Shown one piece after another: positions 25,185 to 33,538 of a stretch of DNA of 64,000 bases. The translations under genes and the position numbers were made by a program. The DNA is from an uncultured Treponema sp. GTDB taxonomy: Bacteria; Spirochaetota; Spirochaetia; Treponematales; Treponemataceae. The notes below the pieces were generated by a model. That model was not told where the DNA came from. It saw nothing but the letters and a program-made list of their open reading frames with translations, and did not search any database. The stretch is taken from the NCBI RefSeq assembly GCF_946187725.1, contig NZ_CAMHSK010000015.1, positions 1-64,000 of the forward strand, written 5' to 3'. Each line of letters opens with the position of its first letter. Position 1 is the stretch's first letter.

Positions 25185-26321
25185 TTAGTTTTGGCTTGTT
25201 TCTTCGTCAAGCTTGATGAGTGTGTTATCGATACATTCTTTTATTTCGCGTGCAAATCTTTCTGCAGAGAATTTTTTTGCATGCTGATAAATGAAATTTG
25301 TGTCGAAAGCACCGTCTTTTTCAAGTTCCTCAAAACGGTTTATCGCACGCTCAACTGAATCTACTGTGGCATGGCTGAAGAAAGTTCCTGTTTTGCCATT
25401 GATTACGGTTTCCAGAGCACCGCCTTTGCCAAACGCGATTACCGGGCGACCGCAACACTGAGCTTCAACAGGTATGATTCCGAAATCTTCTTCTGCACAG
25501 AAAATTAATGCACGGCATCTCTGAAGATAGTCCATGACCTCTTTGTCCGAAATTCTTCCTGTGAAAGTGATTTTTGAATCCTTGTAGCTTGAGGCCAGCT
25601 TTTTGAGTGATTTTTCCTGACTTCCGCTTCCGATTACGACAAGATTCTTTTTGAGGTTTCCACAGGCCTGAATTGCCAAATCAATTCTCTTATATGGGAC
25701 AAAACGGCTGAAAACGACAAAGAAATCTTCATGAGGTTTGTAGTTTGGAAACAGTTTGTCTGTGTTAACTGGCGGATAAATGACAGTTGACTCACGGTTC
25801 CAGTATTTTTTTATTCGTCTTGAGATGTAGTTTGAGTTCGCAATCAGTGTGTCAACTCTCTGACTTGAAATGTAATCCCAAAGTCGGATTTTTGGCATCC
25901 ATTTATCCATGAAAAATTGAGTTATTCTGCCGCTTCTGGTTTTATAGTCAAAGTATTTGTCCCAGGCATAACGCATTGGTGTGTGAATGTATGCGACATG
26001 CGGGGTGAGTGGTGAGGTGATTACCCCTTTTGCACAGCTGGATGATGAGCAGATTACCAGCTTGTAATATGAAAGGTCGAAGGATTCGAATGCTTTTGGC
26101 ATGAAAGAAAGAAATTTTGTGTACAACTTTGTAGAAAAAGGCCATTTCTGCATGAAAGATGTATGAACTTTCTCTTTTGGAAAAATTTTTCCCATCTTTT
26201 TTTCATCATAAACAAGCGTAAAAATTTCTGCTTCCGGGTAGATTTTGAGAAGTTCTTCAACGACGCGTTCTGCACCGCCATAATTAACCAGCCAGTCATG
26301 TACAATCGCAACTCTTTTCAT
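25185..26321 (-). CDS. GT4-family glycosyltransferase (WbaZ/mannosyltransferase-like)
   Basis: 378 residues. The N-terminus MKRVAIVHDWLVNYGGAERV and the motif VAYIHTPMRYAWDKYFDY are those of a GT4 subgroup often annotated as O-antigen mannosyltransferases (WbaZ-like). The donor half has VVFSRFVPYKRIDLAIQAC and CAEEDFGIIPVEAQCCGRPV. Its start overlaps the stop of the gene upstream by four bases (ATGA), so the two are translationally coupled. Mannose as donor is a family-level guess. Confidence 0.9.
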   Translation of the reverse strand: MKRVAIVHDWLVNYGGAERVVEELLKIYPEAEIFTLVYDEKKMGKIFPKEKVHTSFMQKWPFSTKLYTKFLSFMPKAFESFDLSYYKLVICSSSSCAKGVITSPLTPHVAYIHTPMRYAWDKYFDYKTRSGRITQFFMDKWMPKIRLWDYISSQRVDTLIANSNYISRRIKKYWNRESTVIYPPVNTDKLFPNYKPHEDFFVVFSRFVPYKRIDLAIQACGNLKKNLVVIGSGSQEKSLKKLASSYKDSKITFTGRISDKEVMDYLQRCRALIFCAEEDFGIIPVEAQCCGRPVIAFGKGGALETVINGKTGTFFSHATVDSVERAINRFEELEKDGAFDTNFIYQHAKKFSAERFAREIKECIDNTLIKLDEETSQN

Positions 26322-27406
26322 GATTCAGCCTCCTCAAGAAGATTATATAACATATTTGCTGAATTTTGATAGGTGAATTTGTCTAAAATTAGATTTTTTT
26401 CTTCTTCAGAAATCTGTTTGCCTAAAAGTTCTTGAAGATTGCAATCCGTGTCTTTTGGGTCGATGTAAATTGCGGCGTTTCCGTAAATTTCGGGGAGACT
26501 GGCGCTTTTTGCGACAATTATTTTTGCACCAACAGAAAGCGCTTCAAGCGGAGGAATTCCGAATCCTTCATAGTAAGACGGGAAAATGAAGGCAAGGCAT
26601 TTTTTCATCAGCGACTTGACCTCACCGTCACTTACATAGCCAAGGAGAAGTACATTTTTGAGTGTTGAAAGTTCCTCGATTTCGGGTGAATGCATTCCTC
26701 CGATGACCTTACCGGAAATTGCGAAAGTCTGCTCCGGATGCTTTTTTGCGTATTGTGCAATCCATTTAAGATTTTTGCGTTTTTGAAGGCTTCCGAGTGT
26801 AAAGAAAAATTCCTGTTCTGAAAGGCGCGGAAATCTTTTGAAAATTTCGTTATCTTCTGCTATGTTGAGAAAGTGATCCCAGCCGTTTGGAATAACCGAA
26901 ATTCTTGAATCATCGACTTTGTATGCCTTTTGAATCTGATTTTTGGAAAAGTTTGAGACTGTGAGCACTTTTTTTGCATTTTTCGCAATATTTCTGTAGT
27001 TAATGCAGCTGTAGAGACGAATCAATTTGTCTTTTTTGGAAGTAAAATCTTCTGGAAAATCTTTTGCGTAAATGTCATGCAGAAAAGCGTAGCCGCACTT
27101 GCGTGAGAGCGGGGCTGTGTTCGAAAAATTCAGCCCGGTCGCCTTGTGCTTTTTGCACATTTTTGAAAAATAGAATAAATCCCATCGTGGAAAACTTTTA
27201 AGTAGTTTGCCATGGATAATTTTGATATTGTTGAATACAGGAATCGATTTTGCGTTAGCTGGAACTAGAATTGCGTATTCGACAGACGAATTTTGTTTTT
27301 TTGCAAGAATAGAATCCAGCTGACGGCAAATCTCAAAGGCGAACCGTTCAATACCAGTTAGATTACGGCAGAGAAAATTTCCGTTGATTAGGATTTTGTT
27401 TGACAT
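26318..27406 (-). CDS. GT4-family glycosyltransferase
   Basis: 362 residues, GT-B fold. The N-terminus has NLTGIERFAFEICRQL, with the T-G-I-x-R motif common in GT4 enzymes that make polysaccharide repeats. The donor half has FFTLGSLQKRKNLKWIAQYA and PSYYEGFGIPPLEALSVGAK (E-x7-E motif). 13 nt separate it from the TagF-like gene upstream. It is soluble and probably works at the inner face of the cytoplasmic membrane on the undecaprenyl-linked chain. Confidence 0.9.
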   Translation of the reverse strand: MSNKILINGNFLCRNLTGIERFAFEICRQLDSILAKKQNSSVEYAILVPANAKSIPVFNNIKIIHGKLLKSFPRWDLFYFSKMCKKHKATGLNFSNTAPLSRKCGYAFLHDIYAKDFPEDFTSKKDKLIRLYSCINYRNIAKNAKKVLTVSNFSKNQIQKAYKVDDSRISVIPNGWDHFLNIAEDNEIFKRFPRLSEQEFFFTLGSLQKRKNLKWIAQYAKKHPEQTFAISGKVIGGMHSPEIEELSTLKNVLLLGYVSDGEVKSLMKKCLAFIFPSYYEGFGIPPLEALSVGAKIIVAKSASLPEIYGNAAIYIDPKDTDCNLQELLGKQISEEEKNLILDKFTYQNSANMLYNLLEEAES

Positions 27407-27419
27407 GTGCTGTTTTCCT

Positions 27420-28664
27420 TTAATTTAGCACTGCAGATTTTTCAATCTTGTCCATTGTGGAAATCATGTAATCGGCTGTGAGCTTACCTGCTTCACCGAT
27501 GTGCTGCCATGCTTCTGCCTTGTAGTGGGCACGCAATTTTGCAAGTTCTGGACTGTCGCTGGCATTTTTTATGACTTCGGCAATATTTGCAAAATCTTCT
27601 TCCTTGATTGGAATTCCGATTTTCTGCAGCGTCGTGACTGCCCATGGTTCATGACCTGTATCGTAGATGTCGTACGGAAGCAAATCCATCTCGGCATTTG
27701 CGTACATTACCGGCTTGTCGCATAAGAAGGTGTAGTCATAGACGATTCCTGAGAAGTCAGAAATCATGATATCGGCCTTTTTAAGTGAGTAGATATTATC
27801 CCGTTCATTATCCCATGAAAGGTTTGCCGCATCTTTGTATCGTTCCTGAAGACGGTCGAGCATTTCTTTTTCTGAAATGCGGCTCTGCGGATGAGGGCGA
27901 ACGATAATCTTCATGCCACTTTTTACGAGCGGGTCAAGCAGCTTTTCGCCGTAAAGACCGAGCAATGCACTTTTTCCCCATGAAGGAGAGACAAGAACAG
28001 TGAATTCATGATTTTCTTCGGCAGGGATTGAAGCCATTTTTTCTTTGAGCACATCAAGATATGTACAGCCGACAGTTACAAGTTCCTTTGCAGGAAGTTC
28101 GCGCTGTTTTTCAAGCAGTCGAATGTCATCTGCCTGATAATCTCCGGTCATCAAAACTGAATCAAAGTAATCGAGACCGAAAAGGCGGTACATTGTTGAG
28201 TCAGTACAAGAATGGAAGATATGGCTGTAATGCTTTACATTCTTGCTTCGTTTGAGCTGATAGACCTGCAAGCCCGGTGTTGTCATTAAGACGATTCCGG
28301 CGCTGAGCATGTTGAGCTTTGCGTAGGCAACATTTCCTGTACCGATACATTCAGGTTTTACAAAAGAAAAGCCTTTTTCATAAATAGGGTCATCTTCTGT
28401 TCCTGTGTAATAGGTAAGGTCAATACCGCGTTTTTCAAATTCTTCGGCTACTGGAAGAAAAACCGTAAAATAACGCTTGTCTTCGCAGTAAATTACATAT
28501 TTTTTGTAGGACTTGTCTTCCTGAACACCTTTTTTTCCGGCAAAAACAAGCTTTAGTTTGAGCCAAAGTGCCTTAGCCAGGAAAAAGAGCGTTGCAGCTG
28601 CACCAATCAAAATAGAAAAGAGCATCGAACCTGTGCCAGGATCGATATACAAAGGTAAAATCAT
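27420..28664 (-). CDS. TagF-like CDP-glycerol glycerophosphotransferase family protein
   Basis: 414 residues. An N-terminal membrane helix (LYIDPGTGSMLFSILIG) anchors the enzyme; the rest is the Glyphos_transf fold known from TagB/TagF of wall teichoic acid. Seen: VSPSWGKSALLGLYG, KIIVRPHPQSRISEKE (H-P-x-S), and ADIMISDFSGIVYDYTFLCD, the D-x-S-x-x-x-x-D block that holds the CDP-alditol. Known members transfer a phospho-glycerol or phospho-ribitol from CDP. A near twin lies at 41869, on the other side of the YidC-fusion genes, with the same N-terminus. A palindromic element lies just upstream and no good ribosome-binding site is visible. Confidence 0.88.
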   Translation of the reverse strand: MILPLYIDPGTGSMLFSILIGAAATLFFLAKALWLKLKLVFAGKKGVQEDKSYKKYVIYCEDKRYFTVFLPVAEEFEKRGIDLTYYTGTEDDPIYEKGFSFVKPECIGTGNVAYAKLNMLSAGIVLMTTPGLQVYQLKRSKNVKHYSHIFHSCTDSTMYRLFGLDYFDSVLMTGDYQADDIRLLEKQRELPAKELVTVGCTYLDVLKEKMASIPAEENHEFTVLVSPSWGKSALLGLYGEKLLDPLVKSGMKIIVRPHPQSRISEKEMLDRLQERYKDAANLSWDNERDNIYSLKKADIMISDFSGIVYDYTFLCDKPVMYANAEMDLLPYDIYDTGHEPWAVTTLQKIGIPIKEEDFANIAEVIKNASDSPELAKLRAHYKAEAWQHIGEAGKLTADYMISTMDKIEKSAVLN

Positions 28665-28673
28665 AATTGTATT

Positions 28674-28738
28674 GCGGTCATTGAGCCTGTCGAAATGACC
28701 TTGCTTTGATAGTGGTTTCGATTAGGCTCAACCACCGC
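28674..28738. repeat. Paired palindromic (REP/BIME-like) element
   Basis: Two small inverted repeats in opposite orientation: GGTCATT...AATGACC at 28676-28700 and GTGGTT...AACCAC at 28712-28735. Both have the core GAGCCT-x-x-TCG in their loops. GCGGT (28674-28678) and ACCGC (28734-28738) close the outer dyad. The core is of a type I know as a dispersed bacterial repeat. It fills the gap between the TagF-like gene and its upstream neighbour. Confidence 0.6.
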
Positions 28739-28742
28739 GTTT

Positions 28743-30734
28743 TTATTTGTTCACAAATTCCTTGATAAGTTCGAGAACTTTGTCCATGTCAGCCTGTGGA
28801 GCGACAGTGATTCGCATTGAAAGATGGCTTCCTTCTGTCCAGAGGCGTGTGAGGTAGCCGTTTTGTGCGAGATAGTCTTTGAGGGATTGAACATCGATTT
28901 CTTTGTCGTTCTCGCCCAAATTCTCATTGAAGCGGATAAAGATGAAGTTTGCGGCAGACTTGTAGGCTTTGATTCCCTTAATCTTGTTGATTTCAGAGAT
29001 GAAGTCGTCCTTGAGCTTGATGATTGTTTTTGTGAGGTTTGAGTAATACTCTTTGTCGCGAAGGGCAGCGATACAGACTTTGCGGCCGATGTTCGATACT
29101 CGGAACGGGTTCAAGTCGAGCTTGAAAACCTGTTTTGCCATTGGAGTACACAAGCCGAAGCCCATGCGGATTCCTGCAAGACCGTAGAGTTTTGAGAAGG
29201 TACGGCAGAATACGACATTGTTGTATGAGTTGAGCAAATATTTTGCATCGTAAGTGACTGTTGAAAGTCCGAGATATGCTTCGTCAACGATTACGAGGGA
29301 AGTCGGATTCTCTTTGATGACCTTCTCCAAGTCGTTTCTGCTGATTACGGCGCCAGTCGGGTTGTGTGGTGTTGTGATTACGATGATGCGTGGTTTGGTC
29401 TTTTTTGCCTCTGACATAAGGCTCTTCATATCGAATTCATAAGAGTCTTTGCCCGGAACTACATTGTAGTAAGCGGCTTTGGCATGGCGAAGCTCACAGA
29501 CTGATTTGTAGTAGTTCCATGCAGGAGAAGAAATAAGAACAGTGTCGTCCTTGTTGAGAACGATTGTCATGATTGTCTTGATGACATCAGAAGAGCCTGA
29601 ATGAATGAAAATTGAGTCTGTTGGAATTTCAGTAACTTTTGAGACTTCAACAGCCAGATCATCCTCACGGGTCAAGTCGTAAAGATACAAGTCTTCCATC
29701 GTTGCGTTGTGAAGAACTTCAAGACATTTTGGGCTTGGTCCGAACAAGTTTTCGTTTACATGCATTCGGCCTGTTAGCTGCTCAGTTGCGACTACAGAAT
29801 ACTGTTTTGTCTCGCCGTAGTTTGAAAGATAGCTGATTCGCTGTGTGGAATTGATGAGCTCGTCTTCCTGGAAGAACTGCTCGATGAATTCTTTGAAATT
29901 TGGATAGAACTGAAGAATGTCGTCTGTTGTATCGAATTCTTTGCACTCATTGTCGTCATAGCGTTTGATTTTCATCAGAAGCTCAGTGATGTGCTTGATC
30001 TGGAAGTCGTCCCAGAGCATGTATTTCATTTCTGGGTCGTAGTATTCTTTTACCATCAAATCGACGAATTTCTCTGAGAATGATTTTGAGAAGAAAGCTT
30101 CACCGATTGTGTACCATGCTTTTTCACCGCCTTTTTTGACTTCTGTCATGTAGCCGCGGTCATCCAATCCCTTTACGCAGTATTCGTTACAGAATTCGTC
30201 TGAGTAAAGACAGCCGTAGTATGAGTCGTAAACATAATCCCGGTAAACGTTGTGAGCGAACCAGTTGTCAGAACAGCAGATGTAACTTGCTTTGATGTAG
30301 TCTTTTGCCGCGTAGAGGGAAGACATATTGTTTTTTTCTTCCCATTCGGTGTTGTCGATTACGATAAGCTCAGGGTATTTTTTTGCCATTTCGTAGTAGC
30401 GCTCTTTGAGGTAGCCGACTACAAGTACGATTTCCTTGATTCCTGCATCGTGGAGCTGCTTAATCTGTCGTTCAACCATTGTGTCGCCCTTAATCTCAAA
30501 CAAACCTTTTGGAAGGTAGTTTGAAAGCGGCATACACCTTCGGCTTCGGCCCGCTGCCATGATGATTGCATTGTCAACTTTGTATGGAGCGAGGGCTGCC
30601 ATACCATCATCTGTGACTTTGTTATTTTTTACCCAGCCTGCCTTTGTACAGCTGAGAACTGTGTCCTTGTTGAATAAACTTGTGTCTTCCTTGCGTCGGA
30701 CAGCCATAAGATAATCAAATTCTTGTTCTGTCAT
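28743..30734 (-). CDS. Fusion of a LicC-like nucleotidyltransferase and a HisC/CobD-like PLP aminotransferase
   Basis: 663 residues from ATG 30734 (AGGAG upstream). Residues 1-50 look like a small winged helix. Residues about 53-300 form an NTP-transferase domain with IIMAAGRSRRCMPLS and PKGLFEIKGDTMVERQIKQL, close to LicC (CTP:phosphocholine cytidylyltransferase); CCSDNW takes the place of the D-x-D-x-x metal site. Residues about 320-660 are a fold-type I aminotransferase: HSGSSDVIKTIM, TTPHNPTGAVISRNDLE, VIVDEAYLGL and the PLP lysine in CRTFSKLYGLAGIRMG. HisC-like homologues in Campylobacter capsule pathways make serinol phosphate or ethanolamine phosphate. A fusion with a cytidylyltransferase would give a CDP-amino-alcohol for the TagF-like or YidC-fused transferases. 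Substrate is inferred. Confidence 0.8.
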   Translation of the reverse strand: MTEQEFDYLMAVRRKEDTSLFNKDTVLSCTKAGWVKNNKVTDDGMAALAPYKVDNAIIMAAGRSRRCMPLSNYLPKGLFEIKGDTMVERQIKQLHDAGIKEIVLVVGYLKERYYEMAKKYPELIVIDNTEWEEKNNMSSLYAAKDYIKASYICCSDNWFAHNVYRDYVYDSYYGCLYSDEFCNEYCVKGLDDRGYMTEVKKGGEKAWYTIGEAFFSKSFSEKFVDLMVKEYYDPEMKYMLWDDFQIKHITELLMKIKRYDDNECKEFDTTDDILQFYPNFKEFIEQFFQEDELINSTQRISYLSNYGETKQYSVVATEQLTGRMHVNENLFGPSPKCLEVLHNATMEDLYLYDLTREDDLAVEVSKVTEIPTDSIFIHSGSSDVIKTIMTIVLNKDDTVLISSPAWNYYKSVCELRHAKAAYYNVVPGKDSYEFDMKSLMSEAKKTKPRIIVITTPHNPTGAVISRNDLEKVIKENPTSLVIVDEAYLGLSTVTYDAKYLLNSYNNVVFCRTFSKLYGLAGIRMGFGLCTPMAKQVFKLDLNPFRVSNIGRKVCIAALRDKEYYSNLTKTIIKLKDDFISEINKIKGIKAYKSAANFIFIRFNENLGENDKEIDVQSLKDYLAQNGYLTRLWTEGSHLSMRITVAPQADMDKVLELIKEFVNK

Positions 30735-30806
30735 AAAATCTCCTGTTCTTGGTAATAATTCGGAAAGAAGTATTAGCAAATATTGTAATACGAATTGCTA
30801 TATATT

Positions 30807-33533
30807 TCAATCTTTTATATTTTCACGCTTCCAGCTTGAAGCTTTAAAAATGCTGTCTTTTACACGCCACCACTGGTCATCGCGGATTTTGTAGGTGTAC
30901 CAGTCCTTGTAAAGCCAGGCCTGATGAACATCACTTGATGTAACTACAACCCCGTCTTTTTTGATTTCGTTTGTATCGAGCGGAAGGGCTTTGTTTGTGA
31001 AGGGGTTTACTGGATTTTTAACGATTCCTCTAAGTGCAAGTGAGGGCACATCTCCATTAGTCATGAATGTCATGTCTTCTTTTAAGGTGCCTTCTGCTTC
31101 AAAGTCTTTCATCATCAGTAGCGGATGAAAATGCCCCCTGCCTTTATAGCGGTCACCAGCAATCTTTTCATCAAGTTCGTCGTCTTTTTCAAGGCAGTCC
31201 TCGTAAGTTGCCCGTCCATGATCTGCAACAAGAATGATTCTTGTATTGTCATAAACACCGTGATCCTTGAGGTAAGAAATCCATTTTGCAAGCCGTTTCA
31301 TTGCCGCCATGTTTGTGTGATATGCTTCTTCTTCTGAAAAACGCGAAGTTCCGAAATCGCTTACATTTTGAACCGGCACATAGTCTGGAGCCTGCATGTA
31401 AACGCTTGAGTGCGTAAGTTCGTTAACCATGCAGACATAGCTTCCTTCTTCTGAATCAGAAAAATCCGTGAGTTCACAAAGAAAGTCGAGTGGGGCAAGA
31501 TTGTTGATTACATTCGTGTATGAAGTAACATCACCGTTTGAATTCCAATATTTGCCCTTCATGTAAATTACTTCGCGTAGAATTACGGGACTTTCACGGA
31601 AAATGCTGAAGAAGAACAGGTTTCTTTTTAAGATATCATCTGTATTATCAAGATTGTCTGCTCCTGAATGGGTTTTGTACCATGCAGTTGAGTATTTCCC
31701 GATGGTCTGATAGCCGTCGATTTTTTTATAAGGTTCTGTTATCGTCAAATCTGCATAGGCAGAATAGTTTGACCATGACGGATCCGTGATTACGGCACGG
31801 AAATTCGCCTGTTCTGTAAAGATTCTCGGCAACATGAGAAGGGCTTCGTTTGTCTTTTTGTACAGGAGTTCATCGTTTCTTCTGTTCATTTCTAGTGGTG
31901 AATATTCATATCCGCCGTAGACAAGTGGCGCGCCCATGAAAGTATGTCCATTGAAAGAAACTGTGTTCGGATAGAAAGTAAATCCTGTGAAAATATCTTT
32001 GAAATCGCTGGATTCTTTGAACATTTCTTCTATATATTGGCTTTCCGAACGATCAAGCATAAAAACAACTACATTTTTTGCTTTGTTTGAAAGATGAAAA
32101 ATTGGCTCTATTTCGACTTCATTAAGGCTTCCGCTTGCGACAAAGGCCTTGTATTCTTTTTTGATTGTATTGATATTTGTTACTGCAAGTGCAAGCATCG
32201 CAAAACAGATTATCGCGAATGAATATGTGAAAATCTTTCCGTCGAGGCGGGCGATAGTGAGTGCGGTAAATACAAAAAACGCTGCGATAACAAAAAGATT
32301 TAAAATAGAAACAGCCGAGCCTGACCTGAAATCAACTGAATTCAGGAAAGTGAGGGTTGCCGAAACATCTCCGTAATTCAGCATAAAGACAAAAGAATTA
32401 AGCAGTGCTGAAATGGATAAAAAGGCCATGAAAACTGAAAGCACAGTCTGAACTTTTTTATTGAAAAGAAAGTACACGCACACTGGCCAAAAAAGAAAGA
32501 AGCCCGATGCCTGCATGAGTGTGATAATTAAGAATCTTAAAGGCTCCGGATTTGAACCGATCCCGGAAAATTCAATCGGAGATGAAGAAATAAGGGATGC
32601 TGGAAGTGTAAGCCCTGAAAGAATAAAAAGCAGTATGCAAGAAAGAAGGTAAATAGTGGTACGGGTTTTGTTATGTTCAAAAAGCGGCGTGAGGAATTTA
32701 TGGAAAAGGAACTTCACTGCCGTCAAAATGAAGGGAATCAGGTAAACAAGAAGGACTGCCGAAACGATAATCGCTTTGTAGGCTGTCTTTGTGTCAAAAA
32801 AGAAGAGAATGTAAATGAGAACCGGGATGCACACCGCACAGCTGAAAATCCAGAAGGATTTGAGCGGATTTTTGAGCTTGTAGAACACATTCTTTACAAG
32901 GGAGAAAATATTGTTGAATGTCCAGTAGAGGACTAAACCTGCCGGCGAATTGTAAAGGACTACAAGGAAAATCGCCGCCATACCGAAAATCTGAACCTTT
33001 TCACGGATTCCGTGTCCGCGCGAGTAGATGAGGCCTGAAATGCAGTTGATTAAGGTCATTGCAATCGGAAGGACATTTACCTTAAAAGAGCCGATTGAAA
33101 AAAGTGAGTCTGGACTTCCCATGTCACGGATAAAAAGGAAAGATTCTCCCTGTAAATCCGTGAGGTGTGAAAGGTAAGAATAAGCCGCAAGGAAAAAGGG
33201 AATCTGAATCAAAAGACCGAAGGAAGAGCGCAATCCCATAATCGGACTGTAATGATGCTGTTTGTAGAATGTCGTGGTCATCATGTAGCGTTCATCGCCA
33301 GAAAATGCCTTTTTGATTCGGCCTAAGCCCGCTTTCATCTTGTTTTGCTTGTCGCGCTCAACTTCCTGCCAGTGTTCTGCTACTGCATAAAGAGGAAGAC
33401 ACAGAAGGGTAATTGCAATACTTACCCCGATAACGGAAATGCCCTCGTTGTGAGTGATTTTATCAACGAGAGTGTATGCGATTTCGATAATCGTGTAGAG
33501 AGGGTAAATTATCAGCGTGTAAAGAAAATTCAT
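30807..33533 (-). CDS. YidC/Oxa1 domain fused to a sulfatase-superfamily phosphotransferase (paralogue 1)
   Basis: 908 residues. Residues 1-220 are a full YidC/Oxa1 core: VSIAITLLCLPL, LRSSFGLLIQIPFFLAAYSY and SPAGLVLYWTFNNIFSLVKN align with E. coli YidC TM2, TM3 and TM6. The groove arginine (R366 in E. coli) is a Thr here. About six more membrane helices follow (230-460). The outer domain (about 485-890) is of the alkaline phosphatase/sulfatase superfamily with LtaS/EptA-type residues: Asp494 (VFMLDRSE), Thr531 as nucleophile (NGHTFMG), His in MVNELTHSS, and Asp771-His772 (VADHG). The layout (membrane part plus extracytoplasmic catalytic part) is like LtaS, with YidC in addition. First ribosome site unclear; five bases separate it from the next gene upstream. 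Likely moves a phospho-group onto a surface polymer. Confidence 0.85.
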   Translation of the reverse strand: MNFLYTLIIYPLYTIIEIAYTLVDKITHNEGISVIGVSIAITLLCLPLYAVAEHWQEVERDKQNKMKAGLGRIKKAFSGDERYMMTTTFYKQHHYSPIMGLRSSFGLLIQIPFFLAAYSYLSHLTDLQGESFLFIRDMGSPDSLFSIGSFKVNVLPIAMTLINCISGLIYSRGHGIREKVQIFGMAAIFLVVLYNSPAGLVLYWTFNNIFSLVKNVFYKLKNPLKSFWIFSCAVCIPVLIYILFFFDTKTAYKAIIVSAVLLVYLIPFILTAVKFLFHKFLTPLFEHNKTRTTIYLLSCILLFILSGLTLPASLISSSPIEFSGIGSNPEPLRFLIITLMQASGFFLFWPVCVYFLFNKKVQTVLSVFMAFLSISALLNSFVFMLNYGDVSATLTFLNSVDFRSGSAVSILNLFVIAAFFVFTALTIARLDGKIFTYSFAIICFAMLALAVTNINTIKKEYKAFVASGSLNEVEIEPIFHLSNKAKNVVVFMLDRSESQYIEEMFKESSDFKDIFTGFTFYPNTVSFNGHTFMGAPLVYGGYEYSPLEMNRRNDELLYKKTNEALLMLPRIFTEQANFRAVITDPSWSNYSAYADLTITEPYKKIDGYQTIGKYSTAWYKTHSGADNLDNTDDILKRNLFFFSIFRESPVILREVIYMKGKYWNSNGDVTSYTNVINNLAPLDFLCELTDFSDSEEGSYVCMVNELTHSSVYMQAPDYVPVQNVSDFGTSRFSEEEAYHTNMAAMKRLAKWISYLKDHGVYDNTRIILVADHGRATYEDCLEKDDELDEKIAGDRYKGRGHFHPLLMMKDFEAEGTLKEDMTFMTNGDVPSLALRGIVKNPVNPFTNKALPLDTNEIKKDGVVVTSSDVHQAWLYKDWYTYKIRDDQWWRVKDSIFKASSWKRENIKD

Positions 33534-33538
33534 TTAAC

